This document shows, piece after piece, positions 31,111-40,002 of a stretch of 64,000 nucleotides of DNA. The notes below the pieces were generated by a model. It was not told the origin of the DNA. It made no database searches and saw nothing but the letters and a program-made list of their open reading frames with translations. Both the position numbers and the translations under genes were made by a program. Source of the stretch: Candidatus Borkfalkia ceftriaxoniphila. Its GTDB lineage: Bacteria; Bacillota; Clostridia; Christensenellales; Borkfalkiaceae. Each line of letters starts with the position of its first letter. Position 1 is the first letter of the stretch. The stretch spans positions 367,740 through 431,739 of the forward strand of contig NZ_SDOZ01000002.1 in NCBI RefSeq assembly GCF_004134775.1, read 5' to 3'.

Positions 31111-32751
31111 TTATCTTTCTTCTATATCGGTGTTTGGAAACGCGCTTTTCAGGCGCGCGACGTCCTCTTCGAAACCGTCGATTTTCTGCCCCTGCATACG
31201 GATATCGAAATCGGTAATGCCGATCTTTTCCAACGCTTCACCGATGGTCTTGCGGTGCTGTTCGCGGCTCAACGAACGGTAAATGACTTCGTTTTTTGCC
31301 GTGAGCACGAATTTATCCCCCTCAAACGCGTGTTCGAGATCCTGACACATGGTGAACAGCACGCCGTTGCGCGAGGACGTGCGCAGCGTGCGCATGAAGT
31401 AGCCGAAAGCGTTTTTCCGCTTGTCTTCCGCCAACGCGTTGACGCTCTCCGCCGCAGGTTTTCTCGCGGAAAAGAGGTCTGCGGGCGGCTCTTCCGCCGT
31501 AAAGGGCGTATCGAACGAGGGCGATTCTTCCTCGATGACTTCGAGCCGCACTTTCGGCGCTGCGGACGGCGCGGAAATTTCCGTGCGCGGGAGCGCGGAG
31601 AGATTTTTCAGTTTTGCTTCCAGCGCCGCGATCCTGCTTTCCAATGCGGATACGTCGTTATCCGTTTCGGGCATGCCCGCCTTGACGATCGCCGTTTCCA
31701 AAAGAATGCGCGGCGACGAGGAATATTTCAGTTCGTTTTCCAAAGACGCAAAGATCTCGCAGCAGCGCAAAACGCGCTTTCCCTCGCAGTCCTCCGCGAT
31801 CTCTACGATCTGATCGAACATCTCCTTGGGAAAATTGAGTATGGAATTGGCGTTCTTGCACGCTTTGGCAATGGAAACGTTGTTTAAGAACACCAGAATA
31901 TCTTTCGCCAGAACGCCCACGCCCTTGCCCGCGGAAATAACCTGTTCGGCAAGCGTGAGCGCCTCGCCCGCGTCGCCGTGCAAGAGCGCGCCGCCGAGTT
32001 TGGCAATTTCATAGAAATCGGCGCTGCCCAAGACCTCATTCACGTCCGCATAGGTCAGTTTGCCCTTGCTGTACGATATGCACATATCGGCAACCGACAA
32101 ACTGTCGCGCACGCTCCCCGCGCCCGCGCGCGCGATCGCCGCGACCGCCTCTTCCTCGTATTCCTTGCCGACGGCGCGCAGCACGTTTTTGAGGTGCTCC
32201 TCGAGATCGCTCTGCGGAATGAGTTTGAAGTCGAAACGCATACAGCGGGAGAGAATGGTGGCGGGCAGTTTGTGCGGCTCGGTGGTGGCGAGGATAAAGA
32301 CCGCGTGCTTTGGCGGCTCTTCCAGCGTCTTTAAGAGGGCGTTGAACGCCGAATCGGAGAGCATATGCACTTCGTCGACGATATAGACTTTATAGCGGCA
32401 GGAAACGGGCGGATACTGCACCTTTTCCCGCAAGTCGCGCATCTCGTTCACTCCGTTGTTGGAGGCGGCGTCGATCTCGGTGACGTCGAGATTGGAAGGG
32501 TCGGCGAGCGCCTTGCACGCTTCGCACTCGCCGCAGGGCGAACCGCCTACGGGATGCTCGCAGTTGATGGCACGCGCGAAAATTTTGGCGGTGCTCGTCT
32601 TTCCCGTGCCGCGCGGCCCGCAAAAGAGGTACGCGTGACCCACGCGCCCCGTTTCTATCTGATTCGTCAGAATTTTGACGATATGTTCCTGCCGCACCAA
32701 TTCGTTTAAACGGGTCGGGCGGAAAGTCCTGTAAAGGGCAAGATATGCCAT
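31111..32751 (-). CDS. dnaX: DNA polymerase III gamma/tau subunit
   Basis: 546 residues from the ATG at 32751 (GAGGAG upstream). MAYLALYRTFRPTRLNELV, Walker A FCGPRGTGKTSTAKIFARAI, a zinc site (CEHPVGGSPCGECEACK), Walker B VYIVDEVHMLS and sensor ATTEPHKLPATILSRC are present. The part beyond residue ~370 is a tau-type extension. Clamp loader ATPase. I see no A-rich slippery site that would make a short gamma form. Confidence 0.95.
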   Translation of the reverse strand: MAYLALYRTFRPTRLNELVRQEHIVKILTNQIETGRVGHAYLFCGPRGTGKTSTAKIFARAINCEHPVGGSPCGECEACKALADPSNLDVTEIDAASNNGVNEMRDLREKVQYPPVSCRYKVYIVDEVHMLSDSAFNALLKTLEEPPKHAVFILATTEPHKLPATILSRCMRFDFKLIPQSDLEEHLKNVLRAVGKEYEEEAVAAIARAGAGSVRDSLSVADMCISYSKGKLTYADVNEVLGSADFYEIAKLGGALLHGDAGEALTLAEQVISAGKGVGVLAKDILVFLNNVSIAKACKNANSILNFPKEMFDQIVEIAEDCEGKRVLRCCEIFASLENELKYSSSPRILLETAIVKAGMPETDNDVSALESRIAALEAKLKNLSALPRTEISAPSAAPKVRLEVIEEESPSFDTPFTAEEPPADLFSARKPAAESVNALAEDKRKNAFGYFMRTLRTSSRNGVLFTMCQDLEHAFEGDKFVLTAKNEVIYRSLSREQHRKTIGEALEKIGITDFDIRMQGQKIDGFEEDVARLKSAFPNTDIEER

Positions 32752-32752
32752 T

Positions 32753-33316
32753 TCAACGCTCCTCTTCCAGTTTTTTCGCAATTTTTTTCTTGGCGCGCTG
32801 CACCGCGTTGTCCGCGCTCTTTTCGCTCCGTCCCGTGCGCGAGGCGATCTCCGTCAGGCTGTGCCCCTCGATATACAGGCGGATACATTCCATTTCGCCG
32901 TCCGAAAGGTATGTTTTCATGCTCTCCATCAACTCTTTGCGCGATTCGTTGCCGATGAGCATCTCCTCGGGATCGAGATCGGAAATGATGCGTTCCTCGG
33001 TAAAGTTGTCGGTCAGGGAAACGGACTTGTTCAAAGGGTCGTGCTTTTGCCGCGTCGCGCTCCTGACAGCGCTGACGATGCGGCGGTAAATGCACAGAAA
33101 CGCGAAGTTTTTAAAACTCATTTTGCCCGGGCGGAAGTTCTGCACGGCGGTGTACAGACCGCACATGCCTTCCTGAATGAGGTCTTCCGTTTCGCCGCCT
33201 TCCAGAAAGAAACTGCGCGCCACGCTCTTGACCGCGTTTTTATAGCGCTGCAACAGTGTTTCGGTCGCGGTCGCGTCCCCCGACTGCGCGAGGCGGATCA
33301 GTTCTTCGTCGGACAT
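32753..33316 (-). CDS. sigH: Sigma-70 family factor, SigH (Spo0H)-like
   Basis: 187 residues. Region 2: DLIQEGMCGLYTAVQNFRPG and FLCIYRRIVSAVRSATRQKH; region 4: YLSDGEMECIRLYIEGHSLT with SEKSADNAVQRAKKKIAKKL. The arrangement and spacing fit SigH, which turns on early sporulation in Bacillus and Clostridium. Neighbours support this: mrnC-rlmB-sigH is the conserved Firmicutes order. Its start lies inside rlmB (19-bp overlap) and its stop is 1 bp before the dnaX start. Confidence 0.88.
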   Translation of the reverse strand: MSDEELIRLAQSGDATATETLLQRYKNAVKSVARSFFLEGGETEDLIQEGMCGLYTAVQNFRPGKMSFKNFAFLCIYRRIVSAVRSATRQKHDPLNKSVSLTDNFTEERIISDLDPEEMLIGNESRKELMESMKTYLSDGEMECIRLYIEGHSLTEIASRTGRSEKSADNAVQRAKKKIAKKLEEER

Positions 33317-34023
33317 TTTCTCTGCCTTACGACCTCGTACGCAGCGACGCCGAGGGCGACGGAAGCGTTGAGGGAATTTATTTTTCCGAACATGGGCAGC
33401 GATACGAGTTTATCGCACTTCTTTTGCGTGAGCGCGCCCACGCCGCTGTCCTCGCCGCCGATGACGAGGGCGACGTCGCCCGTCAGGTCGGAAGCGTAAA
33501 TATCTTCGCCCGCGGCTTCGAGCGCATAGACCCAGTAGCCGTTCTTTTTCAGTTCGTCCACGGCGTAGTTGACGCCCGGCACGCGCACGATCTTGATATG
33601 ATTCGCCGCGCCCTCGGAAATGCGCATGACGCTCTCGTTGACCTGCGCGCTCTTGTTTTTGGGAATGACGACGCCCGATGCGCCGACGCACTCCGCCACG
33701 CGGAGGATACTGCCGAGATTGTGCACGTCCTCAATGCCGTCGCAGACGATAACCAGCCGCGGCGTATCCGCGGGGGCGAGAAGTTCGTCAAAGTCCGCAT
33801 AGACGAAATCGGTGGCGTAGGCGATGACGCCCTGGTGCCGCCCCGTTTCGCTCTCCCGATCGAGCGCCTTTTCGTCGGCGAACTGCACGCGGACGCCCTT
33901 TGCGCGCGCCTCCGCGAAAATGCGGCCCAACGCGTCCTGCGCGTTTTTGCGGAGGAGTATTTTGTCGATCGTCTTGTCCGTCTTTAAAAGTTCCAGAACG
34001 GCGTTTTTACCCTCGTACTTCAT
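33298..34023 (-). CDS. rlmB: 23S rRNA (guanosine-2'-O)-methyltransferase RlmB
   Basis: 241 residues from the ATG at 34023 (GGAGGAACAAG upstream); the longer frame is mrnC read out of frame. N-terminal L30-like domain (YEGKNAVLELLKTDKTIDKI), then SPOUT motifs: VHNLGSILRVAECVGASGVV, LVIGGEDSGVGALTQKKCDK, PMFGKINSLNASVALGVAAYE. It methylates G2251-type position in 23S rRNA. It overlaps mrnC by 17 bp and sigH by 19 bp, so translation is coupled. Confidence 0.93.
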   Translation of the reverse strand: MKYEGKNAVLELLKTDKTIDKILLRKNAQDALGRIFAEARAKGVRVQFADEKALDRESETGRHQGVIAYATDFVYADFDELLAPADTPRLVIVCDGIEDVHNLGSILRVAECVGASGVVIPKNKSAQVNESVMRISEGAANHIKIVRVPGVNYAVDELKKNGYWVYALEAAGEDIYASDLTGDVALVIGGEDSGVGALTQKKCDKLVSLPMFGKINSLNASVALGVAAYEVVRQRKCPTKN

Positions 34024-34414
34024 CTTGTTCCTCCGAAAGAAGATCGTCCAGCCGCGCGTACGCGCCCGTGAGATACAGATAGCCGACGACCGCCTCGAAC
34101 CCCGTGGAGAGATTGTACTCGGCGACGGTCGCGTTCTTGCTCTTGGTCGGTTTTTTGGCGTTGCGGCCGCGCAGAAAGATTTCCCGCTCCGTGTCGGTGA
34201 ATTTTGCTTCGATATTTTTGAGAAGCGCCGCCTGCCCTTTGGCGGATACGCTCGCCGAAGAGAGTTTTTGCAGCGTTCCCGTCTTGTAATCGCTCGCAAA
34301 CACCAGTTTTTCGCGTATATAGAGCGAATAGGCGGCGTCCCCGATGAACGCGAGCACGACGGGATTGAGCCTGCGCGCCTTTTCCTCTTCCATTACTTCG
34401 TTGAATTTTACCAT
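34007..34414 (-). CDS. mrnC: Mini-ribonuclease III
   Basis: 135 residues. RNase III catalytic fold without the dsRNA-binding domain: VLAFIGDAAYSLYIREKLV (signature helix), GQAALLKNIE, RGRNAKKPTKSKNATVAEYN and LSTGFEAVVGYLYLTGAYAR with the catalytic acid positions. It processes 23S rRNA ends in Bacillus. Usual neighbours cysS (absent here) and rlmB. Confidence 0.93.
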   Translation of the reverse strand: MVKFNEVMEEEKARRLNPVVLAFIGDAAYSLYIREKLVFASDYKTGTLQKLSSASVSAKGQAALLKNIEAKFTDTEREIFLRGRNAKKPTKSKNATVAEYNLSTGFEAVVGYLYLTGAYARLDDLLSEEQDEVRG

Positions 34415-34483
34415 AATACCCTTTCATTATACCACACCGCGGCGCAAAATTCAATAAAATCGAAAGGGTGGAAAAAAGAAAGA

Positions 34484-34505
34484 GAAGCCTTTCGGCTTCG
34501 CTTTT
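34484..34505 (-). terminator. Hairpin terminator after cwlD
   Basis: GAAGCC/GGCTTC stem with a 4-nt loop (34484-34499), flanked by T-rich tracts on both sides, so it may end cwlD on the minus strand. Confidence 0.55.
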
Positions 34506-34533
34506 ATTTTCTATATAAGATATGATCCTCGTT

Positions 34534-35226
34534 TCAACCCGCGACGTTGTGCGCGATGAAAGCGACGATGCCTTTATAGAGGGCGTACGCTACCTTTTTT
34601 TGGTATTCCTGCGTGTTTAGAAGCGCGTCCTCTTCGGGATTGGACAAAAAACCGCATTCCGCGATGACGGAGGGATAATCGGTGCAGTTGAGGATATAAT
34701 AATCGCCTTTCAGCGCCGAAAGCCCGCCGCCCGAGAGCGCGTTGAATTCTTCCTGAATAGATGCGGCGAGCGCCTTCCCCTGCGCGCTGTCGTTTCGGAA
34801 AAAGACCTGCCCGCCCTTTCGCGACGACAAGGGAAATTTATTCTGATGCACGGAAACCACCGCCACGGGCTCCGCCGCCTCGATGATCTCCTTGCGCTTT
34901 TTCATGTCGCTCTTTTTCTTGTTTTTATCGGTGGGAGCGTACAGTCCGCCCTCCGACTTTCTGGTGAGCACCACTTTAAATCCCGCGCCCGCGAGTTGCG
35001 TTTCCAGAAGACGGACGATGGAAAGATTGATCTCGCTCTCCTTGACTTTGGAATTGACGCCCGTAACGCCGCCGTCGATCCCGCCGTGCCCCGCGTCGAG
35101 CACGATCGTCATGCCGTTCGTGGACACCGCCGAAGTGGAAAGCGCCGTCAAAAGCACGCACCCGCACAAAAGGACCGCCAAAAGCAGACTGACGAAAATG
35201 ATGTGTTTTTTGTGTATGACAAACAT
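34534..35226 (-). CDS. cwlD: N-acetylmuramoyl-L-alanine amidase (CwlD-like)
   Basis: 230 residues. One N-terminal membrane/signal helix (HIIFVSLLLAVLLCGCVLLT) then an Amidase_3 domain with the zinc ligands: VLDAGHGGIDGG, E in KESEINLSIVRLLE, VSVHQNKF, and the catalytic Glu in SVIAECGFLSNPEED. CwlD with PdaA makes muramic-delta-lactam in the spore cortex; the domain alone cannot separate it from other amidases, but single-domain size and sporulation neighbours support it. Located between mrnC and the dehydratase pair. Confidence 0.8.
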   Translation of the reverse strand: MFVIHKKHIIFVSLLLAVLLCGCVLLTALSTSAVSTNGMTIVLDAGHGGIDGGVTGVNSKVKESEINLSIVRLLETQLAGAGFKVVLTRKSEGGLYAPTDKNKKKSDMKKRKEIIEAAEPVAVVSVHQNKFPLSSRKGGQVFFRNDSAQGKALAASIQEEFNALSGGGLSALKGDYYILNCTDYPSVIAECGFLSNPEEDALLNTQEYQKKVAYALYKGIVAFIAHNVAG

Positions 35227-35280
35227 AAAAAGACCCGCCTCCGATACAGTTATTGTATTCGGAAAGCGGGAAAAGCATGA

Positions 35281-36564
35281 CTATTTTTTTTCGCTCTGCG
35301 CGGCGAGGTTTTCGCGGGCGGTGGCGAGCATCAGTTTGATGCGGTTTTCCTGATTGACTTTGGTCGCCGACGGGTCGTAATCGACGGCGACGATGTTTTC
35401 GTATTCGTACATCTGTTTGAGGGTACGGATGGTGCCCTTGCCCGCGATGTGGTTGGGCAGGCAGCCGAACGGCTGCGCGCACACGATATTGTCCGTGCCC
35501 GTTTCCGCGAGCGCCGCCATCTCCGCGGGGATCAGCCAGCCTTCGCCCATCTTCACGCCCTGGTTGATGACTTTATCCGCGCAGCGGCGCAAATGCTCGA
35601 AATCGTGCAGCGGCTCGTAGCCCGCCGCCCTCGCCTGCCGAATGATTTTTTTCTGGATACGGTGCAGGTACCGATACACGATCTTAAAAAGAATGGTGCC
35701 GCGCTTCTTGTGCCCGTAATACTTTTCGTCGTTGATGTTGTTCACGGCGCAGTACATGACGAAATCCATCAGGGCGGGCACGACCGGCTCGCACCCTTCG
35801 GAAAGGAGAAAGTCCTCGAGATGCGAATTGCCGAGCGGCGAATACTTTACGTAAATTTCTCCCACGATGCCGACTTTCACTTTCGCTTGCCTGTCCCGCT
35901 CCACTTTGGAAAAACGCTCGAACATGGCGGCATGGATGCGCTTATAGCGGCGGTATTTTCCCGACGCGAACGCGTCCAGAATGAGTTTAACGCAGTCCTC
36001 CCTCGCCTTGTCGCTTTCGCCCTCCGCCGCCTCGTACGGCTTGGTCTGGTTATAGAGGGACATCAGAGAATCGCCGTAAAAGATGGCGAACGCCAACTTT
36101 AAAAGCGTCTTTAAATCGACGGGAAACCCGCTGTCCTTTTCCAGTCCCGCAAAATTGAGGGACACGACGGGCACTTTGGGAAATTCCGCTTTGAGCGCCT
36201 TTCTGATGAGCGGGATATAATTGGAAGCGCGGCAGCCGCCGCCCGATTGAGTGATCATCACCGCCGTATGCTCCACGTCGTACTTGCCGCTCTTCAAGGC
36301 GTCGATGAATTGCCCCGTCACGCACAGGGCGGGATAGCACGTGTCGTTATGCACGTGTTTGAGCCCCTCGTCGATGACGGCGCGGGTGTCGTTGCGCAAT
36401 AGTTCGATATCCCAGCCGTCGGCGCGGAGGATCTCCACGATGATACCGAAATGTACGGGCAGCATATCGGGAATGAGAATTTTGTGCGTGCCCTTCATGT
36501 TTTTGTTGAATTTGGGGAAGTCTTCGGTGAAATCCACCGCTTCCCGCATTTTGTCGTCTTTCAT
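35281..36564 (-). CDS. 2-hydroxyacyl-CoA dehydratase-like subunit (C-terminal half of the activase complex)
   Basis: 427 residues from the ATG at 36564. It carries the CoA-dehydratase (DUF2229/HgdB-like) pattern: HNDTCYPALCVTGQFIDALK, AVMITQSGGGCRASNYIPLI and LIPAEMAALAETGTDNIVCA then QPFGCLPNHIAGKG, with several conserved cysteines likely to hold a [4Fe-4S] cluster. In many clostridial genomes this region is fused to the activase at 36561-39494; here it is a separate ORF overlapping it by 4 bp (ATGA). The physiological substrate is not known. Confidence 0.75.
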   Translation of the reverse strand: MKDDKMREAVDFTEDFPKFNKNMKGTHKILIPDMLPVHFGIIVEILRADGWDIELLRNDTRAVIDEGLKHVHNDTCYPALCVTGQFIDALKSGKYDVEHTAVMITQSGGGCRASNYIPLIRKALKAEFPKVPVVSLNFAGLEKDSGFPVDLKTLLKLAFAIFYGDSLMSLYNQTKPYEAAEGESDKAREDCVKLILDAFASGKYRRYKRIHAAMFERFSKVERDRQAKVKVGIVGEIYVKYSPLGNSHLEDFLLSEGCEPVVPALMDFVMYCAVNNINDEKYYGHKKRGTILFKIVYRYLHRIQKKIIRQARAAGYEPLHDFEHLRRCADKVINQGVKMGEGWLIPAEMAALAETGTDNIVCAQPFGCLPNHIAGKGTIRTLKQMYEYENIVAVDYDPSATKVNQENRIKLMLATARENLAAQSEKK

Positions 36565-39494
36565 TGATTTTGATTCCGTTTTTGTTCTTCGATCGCGGCG
36601 AGCATGCTCCGAAGGCGTATCTTCACCACACCCAGGTTGTTGATCTCGTCGATCTTGATCTGCGTGTACAGTTTCCCGCGGCTTTCGAGGATCGAGCGCA
36701 CCTCGTCGGTGGTGATCGCGTCGATGCCGCAGCCGAAAGAAACGAGTTGCACGAGGTTGATATCGTCGTGCTTGGTCACGTATTCCGCCGCGCGGTACAG
36801 GCGGGCGTGGTACGTCCATTGATTCAGAACGTTCACTTTCACGAGGTCCCCCCTCTGGAACACGCTGTCCTCGGAGAGCACCGCCATATCGAGCGACGTC
36901 AGCAGTTTTCCGATGCCGTGATTGATCTCGGGATCGATATGATAAGGGCGCCCCGCCAGCACGATGAGCGCTTTGCCCTCGCGCCGCGCCTTGTAGATGA
37001 TCTCGCTGCCCTTTTCCTCGATCGCGGTATAATAGGCGGCAAGGCGTTTAAACCCTTCGTCCAGCCCGCGGGAAACGAGCGCTTTGCTCAGTTTATATTT
37101 TTTGAGCGCGCTTTTCAGCGTTTTGACCGTGCTCTTTCTCATGTTCGGGTCGATATAGGGCATGACAAAGTTTTCGCCGTTCAGCCGCTCGTTGTTCGCC
37201 TTTAAAAGTTCGGGATAATACGCCACCACGGGGCAATTGTAGTGATTGGTCGAATCGTATTCGTCCAGATTGTAACTCTCGCAGGGATAGAAGATAAAAT
37301 CGACGTTCTTGTCGAGAAGGCTTTCTATATGCCCGTGAATGAGTTTTGCGGGATAGCAGGCGGTATCGCTCGCCACGGTGTGCTGCCCCTTGAAGTACAG
37401 ATCGCGCGACGATTTTTCGCTGAGCACCACTTCGAATCCGCACGTTTCGAAAAATCCCGCCCACAGGGGCAACTGTTCGTAAAAGCCCAGTCCCAGCGGG
37501 ATCCCCACGCGGCCGCGCTTTTTGCTCCCTTCGCCTGTCACGGAGGCAAGCAGGCGCTCGTATTTGAAATGATAGATATCCAGTTCGTCCGAATGGGGTT
37601 TGAGCCCCGCGCCCTTTTCGCACTTGTTGCCCGAAATGAATTTGCGGCCGTCGGAAAAACGGATGACGTTCACGTTGCAGTTGGACGTGCACCCGCCGCA
37701 CATACGGCTCTTAGAGACGTAAGAAAAATTTTTGAGTTCGGCTTCGGTGATGACCGTGCTCACGCCCGTCACGTTTTCTTTTGCGTACAGCGCCGCGCCG
37801 AACGCGCCCATCAGCCCCGCGATGCCGGGGCGCACGACGTTCTTGCCCGTTTCCTTTTCAAAGGAACGGAGCACCGCGTCGTTTAAGAAAGTGCCGCCCT
37901 GCACCAGAATGTTTTGCCCGAGTTCGTCGGGCGTTTTGGCGCGGATGACTTTATAAATGGCGTTTTTGACGATGGACATCGAAAGGCCCGCGGAGATATC
38001 CTCCACGCTCGCGCCCTCTTTCTGCGCCTGCTTGACCGAACTGTTCATGAACACCGTGCAGCGCGAGCCGAGTTCGACGGGCTTTTTGGAAAACAGGCCG
38101 AGTTTGGAAAACTCGTCTATCTCCATGCCCATGGCTTTGGCGAACGTCTGGATAAAGGAACCGCAGCCCGAAGAACACGCCTCGTTGAGCATGATGCCGT
38201 CGATGGCGCGGTTTTTGATCTTGAAACATTTGATATCCTGTCCGCCGATATCGATGATGAAATCGACGTCGGGATTGAAAAACACGGCGGCCTTGAAATG
38301 CGCCACCGTTTCCACGATGCCGAAATCCGCCTTTAAAGCCGCTTTCATCATATCCTCGCCGTAGCCCGTGACCGCGCAGCCGCATATGCGCACATGTCCG
38401 CCCGACAGATCGTAGATCTCGCGCAAGCGTTCCAGGACGATGTCGAGCGGCTGTCCGTTGTTGGACTGGTAATGCGAGTATAAAATTTTGCAGTCGGGCG
38501 TGATCAGCATGAGTTTCGTGGTCGTGGAACCGCTGTCTATGCCGAGATACGCGTCGCCCGTATAGGTCTTGATATCGCAGAATTGAAGATCGCTCTGCTT
38601 GTGGCGCGCGACGAATTCGTCGTATTCTTCGCGGTCGGCAAACAGCGGTTCGCCCGTTACGATCTCGTCGCTCATCTTTACGCTCTCGATCTTGCGGATG
38701 ATCGTTCCGATATCCTGCGCGTCCACGCTTTCGGAATAGAGCGCCGCGCCGACGGACATGAAACAGGGCGCGTTGTCGGGAAACACGGCGTGCTCGTCGT
38801 CGAGATGCAACGTGGTCTGAAAGGCTTTTCTGAGCCCCTTGATAAAGTAGAGCGGGCCGCCTAAAAAGAGAACTTTGCCCTTGATGCGCCTGCCCTGCGC
38901 CAAACCCGATACGGTCTGGTCTACGACCGCCTGAAAAATGGAGGCGGCGATATCCTCTTTCTTCGCGCCCTGATTGAGAAGGGGCTGTATGTCGGATTTC
39001 GCGAACACGCCGCAGCGCGAGGCGATGGGGTACACCTTTTCCGCGCGCAGGGACAACTCGTCCATTTCGCCGACTTCGAGGTTCAAAAGCGTCGCCATCT
39101 GGTCGATGAAGGCGCCCGTGCCGCCCGCGCAACTGCCGTTCATGCGCTGTTCGGTACCGCCCGTGACGAAGATGATCTTCGCGTCCTCGCCGCCGAGTTC
39201 CACGGCCGCGTCCGCATCGGGATAATATTTGCGGATGGCGGTAAACGCCGCCTGTACTTCCTGTACGAAAGAAACGCCGCTCCTCTGCGCGAGCCCAAGC
39301 CCCGCAGAGCCCGTGATGCTCACTTTGACGTCACCGCCGAATTTTTCCCGCACGGCGGCAAGGCGCGAAAGCACGCACTCCTTGACTTTCGAGAAGTGGC
39401 GTTCGTAACTCGTATATAATATTTCGCGGTCTTCGCCGAGCAGAGCCACCTTGACGGTGGTGGAGCCGACGTCGATCCCCATCAATTTTGCCAT
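36561..39494 (-). CDS. 2-hydroxyacyl-CoA dehydratase activase-like protein, two ASKHA domains plus DUF2229
   Basis: 977 residues. Two ASKHA (HgdC/BcrAD-like) ATPase modules: residues 1-270 (MGIDVGSTTVKVALL, ELGGEDAKIIFV, NGSCAGGTGAFIDQMA) and about 315-590 (LGIDSGSTTTKLMLI, IIDIGGQDIKCFKI, NEACSSGCGSFIQTFAK), each with the Cys ligand that coordinates an [4Fe-4S] cluster between subunits in HgdC. From about 600 on is a cysteine-bearing domain (CGGCTSNCNVNVIRF, SDTACYPAKLIHGH). Such activases couple ATP hydrolysis to low-potential electron transfer. The promoter is at 39546-39574. Confidence 0.85.
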   Translation of the reverse strand: MAKLMGIDVGSTTVKVALLGEDREILYTSYERHFSKVKECVLSRLAAVREKFGGDVKVSITGSAGLGLAQRSGVSFVQEVQAAFTAIRKYYPDADAAVELGGEDAKIIFVTGGTEQRMNGSCAGGTGAFIDQMATLLNLEVGEMDELSLRAEKVYPIASRCGVFAKSDIQPLLNQGAKKEDIAASIFQAVVDQTVSGLAQGRRIKGKVLFLGGPLYFIKGLRKAFQTTLHLDDEHAVFPDNAPCFMSVGAALYSESVDAQDIGTIIRKIESVKMSDEIVTGEPLFADREEYDEFVARHKQSDLQFCDIKTYTGDAYLGIDSGSTTTKLMLITPDCKILYSHYQSNNGQPLDIVLERLREIYDLSGGHVRICGCAVTGYGEDMMKAALKADFGIVETVAHFKAAVFFNPDVDFIIDIGGQDIKCFKIKNRAIDGIMLNEACSSGCGSFIQTFAKAMGMEIDEFSKLGLFSKKPVELGSRCTVFMNSSVKQAQKEGASVEDISAGLSMSIVKNAIYKVIRAKTPDELGQNILVQGGTFLNDAVLRSFEKETGKNVVRPGIAGLMGAFGAALYAKENVTGVSTVITEAELKNFSYVSKSRMCGGCTSNCNVNVIRFSDGRKFISGNKCEKGAGLKPHSDELDIYHFKYERLLASVTGEGSKKRGRVGIPLGLGFYEQLPLWAGFFETCGFEVVLSEKSSRDLYFKGQHTVASDTACYPAKLIHGHIESLLDKNVDFIFYPCESYNLDEYDSTNHYNCPVVAYYPELLKANNERLNGENFVMPYIDPNMRKSTVKTLKSALKKYKLSKALVSRGLDEGFKRLAAYYTAIEEKGSEIIYKARREGKALIVLAGRPYHIDPEINHGIGKLLTSLDMAVLSEDSVFQRGDLVKVNVLNQWTYHARLYRAAEYVTKHDDINLVQLVSFGCGIDAITTDEVRSILESRGKLYTQIKIDEINNLGVVKIRLRSMLAAIEEQKRNQNQ

Positions 39495-39545
39495 AATATG
39501 TCCTTTTCGCCCCGAAAGACGGTTTTTGTGATTTAATGATATTAC

Positions 39546-39574
39546 ATTATATCACAATCGCACAAAAAACTCAA
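39546..39574 (-). promoter_or_regulatory. Promoter of the activase gene
   Basis: Minus strand: -35 TTGAGT (39574-39569), 17-bp spacer, -10 TATAAT (39551-39546). It is inside an AT-rich imperfect dyad GTGAT...ATCAC (about 39528-39555), a possible operator. Confidence 0.75.
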
Positions 39575-39621
39575 TGATTTCAAGACAAAATGAACAAAAG
39601 CACAAGCAAAAATGCAGAAAT

Positions 39622-39648
39622 GCGGAGCGGTAAATTTTACCGCTCCGC
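39622..39648 (-). terminator. Terminator after spoIIID
   Basis: GCGGAGCGGTAAA/TTTACCGCTCCGC, a perfect 13-bp stem (39622-39634 with 39636-39648); T-rich sequence follows on the minus strand. It lies 30 bp after the spoIIID stop. Confidence 0.8.
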
Positions 39649-39677
39649 CTCTTCGCCGTATTTCAGATCAGTCGCAT

Positions 39678-39935
39678 TTACGATCTATCGTTCTTTTCGT
39701 ACTTTTTTTTGGTCGCGTTTCCGCCGCGGATATGCCGTTCGCGCAGGTTTTTATCCAAAACCTCCCGAACCTTGCAATAGAGTTCGAAGTCGATCTCCTG
39801 CAACCGCTCGGACACGTCTTTGTGCACCGTAGATTTGCTCGTTCCGAAGCGTTCGGCGCAGTCGCGCACGGTCGCGCCCGTTTCCAGAATATATTCCGCG
39901 CTCATCAAAGCGCGTTTAATCATATAATCCCACAA
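39678..39935 (-). CDS. spoIIID: Sporulation transcription factor SpoIIID
   Basis: 85 residues, read from a TTG at 39935 preceded by GGGGGTGG 6 bp upstream; this gives MWDYMIKRAL, which aligns with the MHDYIKERTI start of Bacillus SpoIIID, whereas the internal ATG would lose it. The HTH core TVRDCAERFGTSKSTVHKDV and the basic tail RHIRGGNATKKKY match the family. SpoIIID is the mother-cell regulator that acts between SigE and SigK. A key marker that this organism can or once could sporulate. Confidence 0.95.
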   Translation of the reverse strand: MWDYMIKRALMSAEYILETGATVRDCAERFGTSKSTVHKDVSERLQEIDFELYCKVREVLDKNLRERHIRGGNATKKKYEKNDRS

Positions 39936-40002
39936 GTTCTGCCACCCCCGAAAATTCAGCGATGGTACATTCTATGTCGAATTATGGATGATTATGACAT
40001 AT

